64,000 nt of DNA, from contig NC_087082.1 in assembly GCF_026151205.1 (NCBI RefSeq), positions 5,525,908-5,589,907 on the forward strand, in the 5' to 3' direction. Source of the stretch: Bolinopsis microptera (Eukaryota > Ctenophora > Tentaculata > Lobata > Bolinopsidae). The notes under the pieces were generated by a model. That model searched no databases. It had not been told where the DNA came from and was given only the letters and a program-made list of their open reading frames with translations. The translations under genes were made by a program, and so were the position numbers. Of the stretch, positions 9,556-24,409 are shown piece by piece (within the stretch, counting starts at the first letter, position 1; every line of letters starts with the position of its first letter).

Positions 9556-11030
9556 ATTTTTTGCGAAATAGGGTGTTTTAGACGGCATTTGGCATTAAAG
9601 AAATTTGTGGGACAGCAATAAACTGGGATTGAAAAGAATCAAGTACTCACGTAAATTTGGTAACTTCACAACAGCAATCTGCATTCTCCAATCAGAATAT
9701 TTCACTGTGTTCCAAAACTGACAGGATGTTCCTCTTTGATTCCTATACAATCGAAACATTTTCTTCAAAAATTTCCTCAAATAATTTGTCTTTATTCCAA
9801 AAAAATATTTCGAAATTTAGGAGTAACTTCTCAAAAATTTCCTCTTTTTCTCCCGTTTTTCCTCCCAAAAAAAATTTCCTCCCAGGCTGCCTGGCAAGAT
9901 GGCGTGTTTCTGGATGTGGGCAAGAGCCAAATAACGGAACTGGTCCGGATTGTATTATCTAGTCCGGATATAATTATCTAGTCCGGATATTATCTAGCCC
10001 GGATATTATCTAGTCCGGATATGATTTAGTCCGAATATTTTCTAGTCCGGGGATTACATGTCCGGTGTTCAGTTTTATACTGGCTCGCTTATCCGGAGAT
10101 TGTTAATTATTTAATTGACAATAGCACCATTTTCAGCCGGAGATATTTACAATAAATGTACAGTTTTCAGCAGCAATTAATACAACCAACTTTATCACGT
10201 GATCACGCAGTGTTAAATTTCTACAAACTTCCTTCTTATTACACTCATTACTTTATTACTGACGAATTGTTTGTATGTAATTCATTACTTCACTATCATT
10301 GATTTGACAACTGTACAATGTACATGCCAAATGATTTTACTTGTAAATTGAATCTGCGACCAATAATATCACCCTCGCAATACTGCTATTGAATCATCAC
10401 AATACAAGCATTTACCAATTATTATTAAAGTTATCAAAATAGCACATTTAACACTATTACTCTGTGTAAAATTAACTGGCACCAGTAAAAGCAAGAGGAA
10501 AGTCTCTAGATGGTAATTTAAGTAAGCTCTGTTAATTAGATAACCTCGTTCATATTGAACTTTACACTGATTTCCCAGGGGACTGCTACCAGTTTCAAGG
10601 ACTTCAGAGAGAGAGAGCTGTTACTTAAAGTCATGTGATAAGACACACAAGCATTGTATTTAACGAACATGAACATAATATAAACAAGATATTACTTTCC
10701 AAAAAAAGGAATCCTGTTGGACATGCAATATAATGGAGTTTTTAGCTGAAAATATATTAGAGGATTGTTCTCGACTTTTCAGAAAAATACACCTCGTACA
10801 GGTGCGAGATTATGGAAGGTTTGACCTCACTTTAATACTTACTTACTTTCTTTGTTTACATAGTTTAAAAAAAGAAGACACTCTTTATAATTCAAGAATC
10901 ATCCCACCACTATTGCCATGCCCTAGTTTACTTGGAACACCTCACTCAAAATAGCTGAAACCACCACTGCAAACTCAACCACATTGCACAACCATCTGAG
11001 TAACATAGCTTAAAACCACTCAAATCAGTT
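9556..11030. other. Gene-free region with a TCCGGATAT repeat
   Basis: A degenerate tandem of CTAGTCCGGATATTAT-like units lies at about 9957-10045. Elsewhere nothing is recognised except a weak candidate exon at 10733. Confidence 0.45.
10733..10801 (+). CDS. Possible initial exon of an unrecognised gene
   Basis: An ATG opens a 23-codon segment, MEFLAENILEDCSRLFRKIH and three more residues, with normal-looking composition. It ends at CAG followed by GTGCGAGA, a plausible 5' splice site. No downstream exon was identified and the product is unknown. It may well be chance. Confidence 0.15.
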
Positions 11031-11034
11031 ACCA

Positions 11035-11140
11035 TAGCAACGCGGCCAGTAACCATAGCAACGCGGCCAGTAACCATAGCAACGCGGCCAGTAACCATAG
11101 CAACGCGGCCAGTAACCATAGCAACGCGGCCAGTTACCAC
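11035..11140 (+). repeat. 21-bp minisatellite, five copies
   Basis: Near-identical copies of AACCATAGCAACGCGGCCAG plus T. The AACCATAG core resembles the AACCATGGTAAC / AACCATAGTAAC motif of the intronic repeats at 51-57 kb. Related strings (GGTAACCATAGTTACATTAA) follow at 11300-11350. Confidence 0.88.
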
Positions 11141-11149
11141 AGCATCACA

Positions 11150-14100
11150 CGTGACTTACCATTATCCAGCTCGGACACTAGAGCTAGAAGATTGGACATA
11201 CTTTCCAGACTACGTGTTTTGCGAGCTGAAACACAAGCTCACAATGCAACACAATATCACAGGTTACTTGTAAATACAGTACAGTTACATGTACAGAGTG
11301 GAGGGTAACCATAGTTACATTAAGTAACCATGGTAACCAGAGGGAGGGTAACGTTATAATTAGGTAGAATCATTACCCTCTATTGTACAAAAACTGGTTA
11401 CTAAGCGTTACAATAACTGGTTACTAAGCGTTACAATAACTAGTTACTAGGTGTGACAAGAACTGGTTAGATAGAGAGATTAATGTAAATTGTATCGTCT
11501 CACATTAGCTATCCCCACCCCTTCAATGTTACTGTCAACTGTATATCCAACAATATCATTCTCAAACGCGTGATACTTACTAACTCGTGATAACTTTACT
11601 AATAGCCATATCCCCGTCCTCTCTTAACGACCAATGTATCTTTAAATCCTCTCTGTTTACATACCTAACACCCATCAAGTTAATTTTAGCTTTTCCCGTT
11701 TTGTCCTGATTGCCCGTTCAGAGAAACCAAGCACGTACAATAGCGATAAAGGCTGTCCGTATGAATAAGAGTGTGGCGCAAACTTTTTTACCTCACTATA
11801 ATATAGTTCGTCTGTCGTTATGATCGTCTTTCATCTAAAAAAACTAAGACGTAGTCCGTACACAATGACCTACCCAAACATTATACTTACGTATCACCTA
11901 ACATTTATCATTACCATCTGAACTAGAGCTCCTCCCGTTTGCCAATATCCAGACCGTGACCGTTCTTCATCCCTAAACCCCATTTTAAACAAACTGTAAG
12001 CTATCAGTGGTACTGATTCAGAAACCTGTCCTCAAACATGCAGATACCTGTCTCATCAAACCAGGCAGATTACCTGTCCACAAACCAGGCAAACGTTCTT
12101 GAAGTATTATCTTCATGCAATCAATGTGGCTGTAGTAAATTGTCCAAAATTGTAGGTAACCTGAGCGATTCTTTTTCTTCAATATGACGGTGTCAGCAAA
12201 TTAAATTCCTTTTTTAGCAGACGATGGTAGACATTGAAGAAACAGCTCAGCTTTTTTCACAGCTTTTTCAGCTTATCAATTTACCGCTTTGCAGATGGGA
12301 ATGGCATTGAAGTCCGCGGGATACTTTTTTCTATCGAAATTGGACAATTTGCGTAGCTATCAGAAAATGAACTATTCCATGCAAGTTGAATTACCAATAA
12401 TGTATTTGTTGATTTTTTAAAAAAACTTACATGTGAGAGAAGCCGGTTATCATGCATCTTTTGTTATCGAAATAGACGCTCGTTCGTGTGGTTGTCCAGA
12501 TGAAGGCGTTGTCTCCATGTGCCAGTGAAGAGTCTACACTGGCACATGACACTGAAGACCCAGTACCCACGTACTTGGCACAACCTTGATCAATTTTCTG
12601 TTCAAGTTATTCACTTCCTTCATTAAATTAAAGTCAATAATAGTTTGAACTGTTTTTCACCCCACATCCAGAAAGACGGCACATATTCTGAGAGGACTTT
12701 GAGTTTTGGACGAAATTTTGGAATAGAAGACCTGACGTTTCTCTTTTCCCTCTTTTTTGGCATAAAAAAATTGTAGAGTGGAAACATTAACTTATTAACA
12801 ATGATCTTCCGAAGAAATTTAAAACTTTCAGATGTGGGTGTTTTTAAAGGCTCGTCTCTCATCTGGAACTCGGATAAGTTGTAAGCCATGTTTTCCGGTT
12901 GAACAGCATTTTGTATACTCGCGTTTGTACATTACTTAATGCTAACATAACTCTTTATTGGACGATATTAACGCTTACTTTCGCCGACCAATCGTTTTTT
13001 AAACCACAATTATCCCGTAGCTGATTTAAAACATTTTTGAAAAATAGTGAATTTGACTTCGAAATTTCAATAATTGAACGTTAATTTTTGTTAATAATTA
13101 CCAAATCTTTCTATTGAATGTTTAAAAGAGAACTAAATCAGGATTGTATCATAGTGCATCCTTGGCGTCAATTTGATCGGCAATTGAGACTTTAAATATA
13201 TATATTAATGTGAAAGATATTTATCAGTCCTGTGAAAAGTGAACAAATCAACCTTTGAACTGACCATCGTGGTTTCAGGTATTGATTCTGATCTAAAGAT
13301 TTCGTAGTTGTCCTGGTCCAAATCTGGACAAGTTGAAAATTAGACCAAACAGCAGGAAATTTTTTTCGTACATCAACATTTTCAATTTGGTCGATATAAC
13401 AGTTTTAATGTTAATTGTTTATATGCAATAACTTAAATTCTTTTATCAAATAGAGTAGAAAAATACTCTACTCTGAGCCTCGGTACAGTGTTCAGTGCAC
13501 TTGATATATTTTATTTTTAAACTCTGCTATTTTTAATGCTGATAATTTTGTGGCCTTAGTTGGAGAACATTAGGTAATCACTTGGCAATGAAGCCATGGG
13601 AAATAAAGCTCACATGTCTAAAATATGATTTTGACCATTTTAATTCTCTGTCAATACGTTTTTTCTGAGAAATAATCGACTTATAAACTAAGTACTTTCC
13701 TTTAAGGTGATTTTATTGTTAAAAGGAAATCAGGAAAACATGCGACTCTTACAGAAGCCCCCAATATGAAGCTCAAAAGCAACATGTCTTTTCAACAATT
13801 TAATCTTGTCCCCTATTTCAGTATATTGTTGAGAAAAATAATGTGTTTTGCTCTTAGTGTCGATAGTCGAACCGTGTCCTCGTATAGACGGTGTTCGTTC
13901 AACGAAAGCAGATTCTAAAATTCAGTTATTCCACCCAATCCAGTCGGATGCGTGTTCCCTTTTTTTATCAAATCACGTTATTTGTAACTTCGTGAATTCC
14001 AACAGCCACAGTGTTACACAAGTGCAACCAAGCCAATTAACGAACCCGAAGTAGTCTTTTTGTCCATTGACGGTTATTTAGTTTACCATACTTTCTTCGC

Positions 14101-14240
14101 CCGAGACTTTGCTGCAATGTGCAATCTTCCTCATTTAACCCTCACAACCCAGCACCCGATTCCTCGAGAATTCGCTGAGTAACTCGGGGGGCTCATAGGA
14201 CCACTCATGATCCAGCAAACGTCGACGACGCTCACCCCAC
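11150..14240. other. AT-rich, mostly gene-free DNA
   Basis: A triplicated ACTGGTTACTAAGCGTTACA-type unit lies at about 11391-11450. One candidate coding segment lies on the minus strand at 12623-12889. Nothing else is recognised. Confidence 0.35.
12623..12889 (-). CDS. Hypothetical coding segment, possible first exon
   Basis: An ATG in good context (AAAACATGGCT on the minus strand) opens 88 codons. The segment is basic and includes FKFLRKIIVNKL, NFFMPKKREKRN and VPSFWMWG. A GT following WMWG (G|GTGAAA) could be a splice donor, in which case the last residues are intronic. No family was recognised and no further exon was found. The composition looks more protein-like than other open frames in this gene-poor stretch. 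Confidence 0.25.
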   Translation of the reverse strand: MAYNLSEFQMRDEPLKTPTSESFKFLRKIIVNKLMFPLYNFFMPKKREKRNVRSSIPKFRPKLKVLSEYVPSFWMWGEKQFKLLLTLI

Positions 14241-14321
14241 TACAGGCAGTCATGTGGGATTCGAGACTCCAACCTAGCGATTGTAAGACAGCGATCTAAC
14301 CAACTGCGCTACCTGTCCGAT
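14241..14321 (-). repeat. tRNA-derived SINE-like unit
   Basis: Read on the minus strand, the segment has a perfect A box (TAGCGCAGTTGG) and a good B box (GTCTCGAATCC) at tRNA-like spacing. The acceptor and anticodon stems do not pair well, so this is not a functional tRNA. It fits the Pol III promoter head of a SINE. No A-tail or target duplication was identified. Confidence 0.5.
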
Positions 14322-17300
14322 AAAAAAAATAATAAAATTAGAAATTTTTTTGTCCGAATTTGGCGTTTCAAATATCCAACTCTAGTGACAAGATAGGCCT
14401 GAAATATTGATATGTTTTGCATAATATCTAAAACTAACAATTTGCGGGGGATTACCTAATACATTGTACAACAAAAGAAAATATACTATACTACCTAAGT
14501 TAAAATAAAATATGAGTCAAAATCAAATAAGATCATTATGAAAATAACACTTCAACTGTAAAGATTTGTGAGTTCGCTTAATTAGGGGGGCGGGGGCAAC
14601 CCCTGGAACCACATGCCCAATTATTCCCCAAATTTGGTCAAACGGTATAGGCATCAACTAAAAACAGCTTAAAACTTTAACGACCCAAACAATGAATCTT
14701 CTCATTATTCCCTCCCTCGTCAGTCCACGTGATATGATACAGATAATTAATAAATTATGTACGTATGTACATAAACACATACGAAACCAAGATTAAAAAT
14801 TCCGAATTTTAGAAATATTCTAGAATATTTTATCACTTAAAGCAAGCACATACGCGTTCATTAGCCTTCCGGTGAGCCAGGTGGAGAAGATTGAATAAAA
14901 AATTGGGATTTTTATATAAGCTTGATTTTATAATCACGTTCAAACGGGCTAGCAGTAAAACGTGAACCGAATTCGTGTGACTTTGCACACAAACACATAG
15001 CCAGGTAAAACTAGGCCAAATTTACAAGAAGTGAAGATTAGATAAAAATGTTTGGTAGCCATCAACGCAAATATTACCTATAGACCCACAATCAATCTTT
15101 AACGGCCGTGATAAAGTTTTACAATTTGAATCTCACGCATAAAAATCTTGTTTCTTAGCTTTTTTGGCCCCTTGGTGAAGCGAATTTATATTGCAAGCTA
15201 TCACTTTAAAATTTTAGACATTGCTTAACAAAATGCTCTTAAAGTTTCTTTTCGAGGCGGTTAGAGTTTTCTTATCATAACGTTTGAAAAAATTTGCAGC
15301 ACGATGATCGAGGGAGCGATCACAACTGGTAAAGGATGCGATCCAATTTCACTTATTCACGTGGCACACTGACATTAAAATCAAGATTCAAATAAATTCA
15401 TTGAAGATAAAATCAAAAAAATTTGTGAAGTTGAAAAGTACACTGTATAACAACTTAATCGCGTAAAGTAAAACTGTTTTCCCACCACAAAAGTTTTCAT
15501 TTTGACGGGGGTCAATACAAAACAACATATTACCGTTTTATCAGGATTATCCAGTTTTTCAAGCACGGTCCAAGCCCAGGAAGATGATGTCGGGATTTAG
15601 TTTGCCTGGGCACACCTCTCTGGACCAAGTCTAGAGGAAATAACGGACGTATTTAGGGGATTCAACTCCAGTGAAAATGTCAATTCGCAAACACCATGGT
15701 GGAGGCATGTAGATTAAACTAGGCTATCATTAAGGACATTTATTATATATACGGGGGAGGGGCGGGGAATATTAGTCAGTGTTCAAAAGTTATTGGCTTA
15801 TTTATCAGTCGCTGAGGATCGGGATAACTGAGAGGACCATGGTCCGTGATCAGCCCTAATTCATTGTTTCTTGAATTCAATCATGGTGATCAGGATAGGA
15901 CTGAATCCGCACAGGCGAGAGTCCTGACGTGCATGCAATTGTATAAACTACTAATTTAAATCAGAAGATGTTTTCATTCACGTCATTCTCATGCAAACAA
16001 TTAATGATGGTTACTCACCCATTTTTACAAATTGTTCAAATTTTCAAATCAAATACTATTAAATTTTGCTTTCTAAAAAACGATTTAAGAGTCACCACAT
16101 CTTAACTTTAAATTAAAGCGGCTGTTAAATTCGCCAAATTTTATACGTCAAAAAGTACGGCGCTATTTAAAAGTTCCTCAGAAAGTAGCGAATAATTCGC
16201 CAAGTTACAATTCACAGGTTTTAATTTCAGTGCTGGCTAGAATTCTCCAAAAAATGCGCGAAAATTCGGTAAAAATCGGCATTGGGAACGTGCAGCATTC
16301 TCGAGTCTATAATTTTAATTGAATAAGTGAAATGTGAACGTTATAGTATATAATTCAAATCTCAAACTTACAAATCTCGAAAATTGTCAAACTGTAGACG
16401 GAAGGAAAAAAGTAATTTCAAGTAAATTAAGAAAGTTAGTGTTACTCCATTGCATAACGTCTTCGGTATGACCCTAAATTTAAACCCCGTGCGATCTGGA
16501 CAGGCACCCGACGCTAGTCACTTAACCGAACCAGTAACCACTCACTGTGTTGCCGGGAACATGTTTTGGCAAATATTCCACCATGAACAAAGCCAACTTT
16601 CATACACATTTTGATATGGGCACGTTGATTCCCTGTTCCCGTAAATTTTTTTAAAGTGCGCAATTTTCCCAGTAAAAAAATCGACGCGAATTTAATTTTA
16701 ATTGTTAAGTGAGAATTTAAAAGCATTGATTAAAGTAGGTATTTCCTCGACGTGAAAAAATTGAAACATATGATACTCGCTAATGATAAGTATTTAAATA
16801 GTTTATTTTAATTAATTGATTGGACAAAGGGGACACCTGGTATTTTTCCCCGTAAGTAACGCCTAAAAGAAATCATAAAATCACCATGTTGCTGAATAGT
16901 GAATTACCACTCCTTTTCTAACATCATTTAAAAACTTTGCCCAACTCCAATTGTCCATTTGAGCATTTGGGAGCTAAATTTAAAGGACAAAATGAATCAC
17001 ACATTGTAAATTTTTCGAATTTAACGATTAGGATGCCAGAATAAATAACTAAAGTTAAGAGGTAGATGTATATCAATAGCATATATTACTATTGCATATG
17101 ATTAACAACAATTCTAAGCAAATTTTGCCCAACTTGTTCAGGCCGAGAATTTTGCAATCTCAAATAAACTGCCTACAATTATAATTCATGAGCACATCTT
17201 TCATCTTGAATCATTCTGACTCAACCTAACTGATTTAATAAATTTTAAGGTGATAGTATAACCAAGGACCACGGCATTGTATGTGGTCGGCCCAATTTTT

Positions 17301-20300
17301 TATCATCGTAGGGTCCCTGGTTTTTACTTATTTTAATGATCATATTATAAAGTACTAGAAAGCCCGTGGTCACAGGTAGGAAGGCACAAATGAATTCTTT
17401 GAAAAATTGTATGCCATTAAAAAATTTAAACTTTCGAATTATAATATTGATTAAGTCGCATTAATTATTACGCATCAGCCAATGAAGGCAGATAACAAAA
17501 ATTCATCAAAAAAGTAGTATCCCTGAACACTTACAGTATTAACTGAAACTATAGTTCATCTCGTGGTTACAAGGGATTCAATCTTTAACTCATTAACCTT
17601 TTTTAAAGCCTCTCCCCCAGATAACGCAGTCGACTTTTTTATGTTCCCCAAAAAAATATAAAAGTGTTTTAATATGTATCAAATCCACTGGGAATCTAAA
17701 TTTCATTGATAGGTTTTCAATTATAATCCACAACAGATGGAATATACGCACGAGAGTCGACGATCCTAAGCCCACCGCCAAATATGTTTGTTAATCGACT
17801 ATTGTCTGATCATTATTGTTAAAAATTGTACCGAATCCACCAAAATTCTGGTCACTTCTATTTTGACGGATAAAACATCAGTATGCGCAATGCCTGACTG
17901 ATGAAATCTATAAATGAATTAATGAATAACCAATAGCTTAATGTTTTAATTTAATGAATGAAGAATAGAAGTCCGCATGTAACCTCAACTATCATAGCTC
18001 ATTGTCCCAGTACTTGGCGTTTAAATTATTCTGCCCCATTGTTTCCTGAATCCGCTTTGTATTCGCATTTACTACTTACCCGTTCCAGGTGTTATTCGAC
18101 TCGACAAAATGCTTAAAAAGCCACTCTAAGCACTCTAATTCAAACAATGTTTAAAACGGTACTTAATATCTCCCTCCCACCTACGCGGGCTGTTCCCATG
18201 TTCGATCAAAATGCATTGCTGATAGGAAAATTCTTTGTGATCCTATTGTATAAAAGTCCCTTGGTCACAAGGTCGGGGAATTCATGCATCCAATATTAAT
18301 GTTACTCGATTAACTATTATGCGTTCAGACTCTTTTTTCTCTTTAGCCTCACATTTAGGGCGTGTTTCCCCAACACTTAACGTTTCTATATTACAAAGTC
18401 AGCTAGACATAACCGCACTTATTACAAAAGTTTGCTGTTTTGGATATCTCAAATATCTTCTCTTTATTATGATAATGAATAGCAATATTTCACTCTCTTC
18501 ATCCAACCCATTGTTATAAATCTCATGTATTTTGTCCCTGAGCTTGATCAACTGTGCTGACATCCTTGTCGCCCACATGTTTAAACTGTGTTGATCCATA
18601 CTTTATCTTTAATAGCGAAGGTTTACCCACTCTTATCAAAATCTGACCATCTTGACATAATATAAGTTTATTATGTACCGTTCTTTCATTGAAGAAGTCA
18701 GTAAAACAAGGACATGCTACTATGTTGGTGGGGACAATTACGGACCCAGTCAAAACACAGTTCAAATATGCCGCCTGGTTACATAGCCTCAATTATTTGT
18801 TATAAAGTAGTGTTGAAAGAATAAAAAATATATGAGTTTCCCTCCTGTTAACATCCAAAAACTTCGACTAGCAACGACTAGAAATAGATTGTGGGTTAGC
18901 CAAGATCAGAGTCAAAGACTCCGGCGGCAAAACGTCAGTACAAGACGATAGAACCCGGATCGAAACACCAATTGAAATTAACATACTGAATGGAGGCGGA
19001 GAAAGAGCCACAAACGTTCCTAGCAAAATAATACCGCAAACACGCGACTATTAACACGGGGCGCGCCCCTTTGTTCGAAATGTTTTTAAAACTTGATATA
19101 AAACGGACCAACTCCATTACATTGCTGAAAAACCTTTTATGAGTTAATTTAAACGATAGAACGATGGGTTTTTAGCTGTTTTGTCTAAAACTGTTTTTCT
19201 ATAATTTAGATGTATCTCCTTGAACGTTCGGTTATATGCATGGCATATCTTCTAAAACAGTTTAACCGTGTGTATAAAAACTGATCAATTTCAATTATAT
19301 TATTAACAGTTTAGCAGGACGTTTAGAATCGTTCTGTCTTAAATATTGATCTTGATGAATAATCCTGAAATTGAATTAAAATCTTGCGTTCTTTGACAAC
19401 ATTATAAACCGATCACAAATGCACATTTTGATCGTACATATATTCCTTTAAAACACTCCCAATAAGGATCCCCGTGACAAGATTATGCCCTTATATATTA
19501 GGGACAGATTCATTGACATAATTTCTTACCCTCTTTGAGACGGATATTGGTTCCCGTATATCAACCAACTATTAAGGCAGTATTCGGATTATCCTTCGCA
19601 TATATCTACCAGTTAGTTCTCAATCCAGCTGTTCTTCAGCCGCAATTGTATACCGCATTTTATACCGCAATTTATACCGCATTTATACCGCAATAAATAT
19701 ACCGCATTTTTGGTGTGGTTTTCGTCCTGACGTTGCAGCGTTTAATATGCTTCAACATTTCCAATCTGCCGATTAAACAGCAATAAGCGTCGTATTTTTG
19801 ATTAGGAAACTATTTGAAAGCACTTTTTTAATTGCATGAGAAATTAAATTATACAATAATTACAATTTTTCCTCTAGACTAGGAAATAAAGAGATATACG
19901 TTTTATAAATATAAGAGTATACATACTGCGGTACAGCAACATATGGCTTCAACCAATTGTCTACACACTGGATATCGAGAATTGGCGCACAAGTTTCCCA
20001 GCTAAAGATATTTTTGAAACGTTAGACCACTGTAACGCTTGAAGAGTGGGGATAAATGGTCAATGTATTTGTCAAGGTTGCCAGGCAACTCGTACGGTGT
20101 CCGATGGTATTGTAATTAGGTTTCGTGGGGGAGACCGAGCTGTTCTTGATTAGAAGTAAAAATAGTGTGTGGTATTTAAGGCGGTGGCTCCACGGAGGTG
20201 GAACCGATCAAATAACCAAGGTTGGATAATTAGTACATTTGGGTCAGATAGGAAATATAAAATAGCGAATATCAAGTTATTGGACTCCCGGCAACCACGT

Positions 20301-23300
20301 TTACTATTGAGGTATTCGCTCAGAGAACGCTGTACGAATTTACCATCGACACTTCTGTTAAATTGGTCAGGTCTATAATATGCAAAAAAAAAGCTTTTAA
20401 AGCGCAATCTTTGTATTTTGCCCACCCCGCATCAGCAAAATTAGGTTATCTGAATCATAAATTACTGAACTTTGTGCTATTAATTCTAACCGCTGCCTTA
20501 GGGTGGAGATAATTAAGAGTTTATGAAACATAGACGGTGACAAAGATTGCCGGCGTATTGGGCACGATCGTGAAGATCATATCAAGACTTCTTGTTAAGC
20601 TACAATGACTGCGTTGTTATTTCTGTTTAGAGCAAGAATGTTTAACTTAAAATGTGGTCTAAACTCACCTTTCCTAATTGGGCCATTAACGACGTATATC
20701 GTGTTAGTTTTATTATGTTATCCAACGGCAAACCTGATGCCCGCCCATTTTACAAGAGTAGGACATTATAGTTTTAGTAAGATCGAACCCGTCGTTAAAA
20801 ACTGTGACGTCATCGTACTTCCCTGACTACTCATTCTTTTCAATACCTGAATATAGAAACGTGCTTTCTTATCTCACGGACAGGGGACAATGGACTTCGC
20901 TACTTTTATTTGTACTCCTGAGCTATCTTATCAGGCAAATTTATAATTTCTTAATAATAATGGGCCGACATTTATTCCTATATGCAACAGTTGATGAGCC
21001 TGTTTACGCTGCTAGGAAAATCATTACCAATTAGGCAACTTTATCAGTACGAGACCAACAACTGTAACTATAAAGACTACATATAATATAGTTCTTCTTG
21101 GCAGCATACTTTAATCTAGGAAAATCTATAACCTAAGGAAATATCTATATAACTAACATCAATGACTAGCGTTGCTTCATAAAGCTCTGTCAGTGTCCTC
21201 AAAGGTTAGCTGCCTAGCAGTGACTAGATACGTTATTGTTGATATTAACATCATAGTTTTTGATAGCTCAATGTTCAACCATATTCCTGGGATTTAGCAG
21301 TCCAATAAAATGATATTAACAACCCATAATTTGATGTATTGTAACGTTTTGTTCTTTTTTAGACATTGATTTTCCAGAAGATACTTCGTAATTTTAGTGT
21401 GCAGTGTTAATTAAGTGGCTTGAGGACAAGATATTGATAGCTGATAGCAACAGCCACGATCTTTCATTACAAGTTTAACCTCGCTAGTTGAGAGGCATAA
21501 TTTTCAAATAGCCGCAGGGACGAGTGGCTCCAAATACACACTCCATGTAATCTACTATCATGCACAAAACCAGTTTGTATTACGTTTTTCATGTACCAGT
21601 AGATCAGTTTCCGTATAATAGATCGAAAAAGTTGACCAATCTTTAAATGTTTCCTTTATTCCCCGACATCTGTCCAATTGAGTTAATTTTCTAGATATAA
21701 AAAAATTAAAGATGCACCCAAGCGTTTCATTCATTGTTCTTCATAGTTAAACAACAGATTAGTCTGAAGTTTGTACTACTGCCTGTGAATCAGCCTTAAT
21801 CACTGAATGAGATAATTGGTGATAAAGTTTATTGAATTGTTGCGACTTGTGTATTGTAACCTTTATAAGTTTGACTTACATTGAGTATCCTTGTTTTTTT
21901 CCTTTGATGTATTAGTTTGAAAGTGAGGCCACTGTTATAACTAACCTAGTTTAGCGATTGAAAGTGATGATCCCGTCATATAATGAGGCATTCTGGTTCT
22001 GGCGCCTACCAACAAACCTTCACTTGCTATTTTTAACAATCCCATAAAAATTTGACGATAGATTGAGATGCAGTAGAACTGTAATACCAGAAAAAAAAAC
22101 TATTTCTCGGTAAGTGCGACTATGCAAGGTTGTTACCGGAGAATCAATAAAAAAGTGTAAACTTCTGCCGCCAACTTAGCTCGCAACCTTTCACCTTGAT
22201 ACAATTTATCATATAGCTTATAAATTAGATAATAGTAAAGTCCTTTTGATGAAACAGAAATGTGCACTCCGCGTTTTATCAAGAACAAAACCACGTAGTG
22301 AGCTTAACAGCTTCATCCGTTTGACCATCCGCATAATCGAGAAACAAATCAAGACATCTGAGATCGTGACAATTTGACACCCTTTGAACCAAATGAATTG
22401 ATTATAATACTAGTCACCACAAACCACCCACTCTATCGGGTGTTGTTGACATGCTGGCGAGACTTTAACTCCGTTAGATCCATCTTGATCCATGGGAAGC
22501 AAGCTCAGCATCAAAACGATTTTGCATTTTCAAGATTGCAACCTGTTAAGTCTTTTCGCATAGTTTATAGAATTCCAGCGAGCTATCGGAGTAAAAATCC
22601 CGTTTCTTTTTTCATTCAAAAGTCACAATTGTTACATTTAAAACTGCACCGAACTGCCCAGTATCATTGCTTGAACCTCCATACATGATTATTTATGACA
22701 GTGTAACGATATAACCATTCTCAGATTATGCAAAAAAATGGCGCAGAGTTTTGTACAGTGTTATGTTTTCGATCAAACATTAAGTACTTTGTAATGGTAG
22801 TTTTTAAAACACCCCATAAATATTTCATCGTGATACACATTTAAGTACAGCGGGACAATGCTAATTTGGCCATGCTAATTGGCCGATGTTTCATGCTAGT
22901 TAAGCTCCGAAATTCTCTTCGTATTTTTTGTTTTTCTCACTCATGTCCAATTATGGGCGGGGCCTCCACCAAATTGGTTCTTAAAAGTGTCCCTTGGACT
23001 TATTATGTTTTATAACAGTTTCATGAAGCCTATAAAAAACCCACCAACCATCACTTTGTTGTCGCACAGTTCGGTGTTAAATGTTGGTTATGTTTGTGCA
23101 TGATAACAGTTAACAGTTAACATTTCCTTACAATAATAAGTTAAAAAGTGCTCACTTTAACGATTTACATATTTACCATCCTGAATTTACGTTAAACCAA
23201 GTTTTCTCAGACATACAAGTTTGAAAAGCGAATGACAGTAACGGATAATGTCAATGATTCAAGTGAACTGATGTACCCGAAATAACTAGAATAAGGAACT

Positions 23301-24400
23301 TTCAACTAATCGATATTCCAGGTAAATCGTAACCATGGTTGAACACTTGAAATTTAAATCAGAATCACGGTCGTTTAACTTGAGGTAAATCTGAAATCAA
23401 ATAAAACCTAACCGATTGTTTTAAAACAAAAGAGCAAGTTACGTGATATCAGTTACAGAATCCTATTTACAGCTACTTATTAAACTTAATTAGCTTTATG
23501 AAACTACAATTTAAATTATTCACTATTTAATTAAGGTAGAACCACCATTAGGTACGGTCGGGTGTAGATATTCTCACGGACAAGAACAACAATAAAATCG
23601 CTAGTTTTCCTAGGAATTTGATAAGAAGTATACACTCAACGTCGGAACCCAGCTTGAGTAAGATTATCCATTTTTCAAATTAAATTATTTTAGAACTTGT
23701 GTATTAAATCTGTTTCTTTCACAATTATCTTCATTTGTTGTAAAATCACACCAAATTGGGTCAAGTAGTGAATTTGTTAAAAGTTGGTTTTCATATTCTG
23801 AATAATGTTACAAATTTTTTCAAAAATCATGATCAGTTGGTCGACACAACAATCGAGACAATATAACCTTTGATACAATGTTTAAAAGATAACGTTCCAA
23901 TGGATTCATGCAATACGATACCGATGAAGATTTATATAAGATATTTTAAGAAATGCCGATCAATCATGAAAGCGAACCACTGAAGACAAGAAAACCCCCC
24001 CCCCCACAATTTTTTGATTGATTGACTGATTGATTAACGTTTAAAAATTCTTTTGACTATTCAGCAATTCTTTACATTTTAAATCAAATATAATCGCTCC
24101 AAACCACGAACATATCGTTAATTTGATGACGAAGTTTAAGAAACGCATCCACATTGATTGTGCTACCGGTTAGAATTATTCCTGGAAGTATAGAACTTCT
24201 GATTGATGAAACTGAAATGTTCGCATTCCACACGAACCCCTCATGGTTTGTGGCCGATAATCAAGGGAAATTGAATATTGTCAAAATTGTAGTCCCACGA
24301 TGCGGTAGTTCCTTTGATAGAGCCCTTTTGTATCGTAACCACAACAAATTTTATCCGTTGACAAGTATTGACTCTGAGGATAATGATTTTAAAAAGTTTA
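14322..24400. other. 10-kb AT-rich region without recognised genes
   Basis: Open frames are short and have no recognisable domain. Visible items are TATACCGCAT-type tandem units at about 19648-19710, a GC-rich GGGGGCGGGGGC patch at 14586, a C run at 23995-24005, and a CCAATTATGGGCGGGGCC string near 22949 that resembles a promoter element but has no gene attached. Most of it is probably intergenic or intronic DNA with decayed repeats. Confidence 0.4.
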
Positions 24401-24409
24401 AATATCTCG
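24401..24409 (+). repeat. Left target-site duplication of the old LINE
   Basis: AATATCTCG here matches AATATCTCG at 28734-28742, directly after the poly(A) tail of the element between them. Confidence 0.7.

Noticed and set aside
22374-22688. 104-residue open frame
   Set aside because: No recognisable domain, no splice partners, composition like the surrounding AT-rich DNA.
22940-22975. Promoter with CCAAT and GGGCGGGGCC strings
   Set aside because: No gene or transcript start could be associated; likely chance in a short GC patch.
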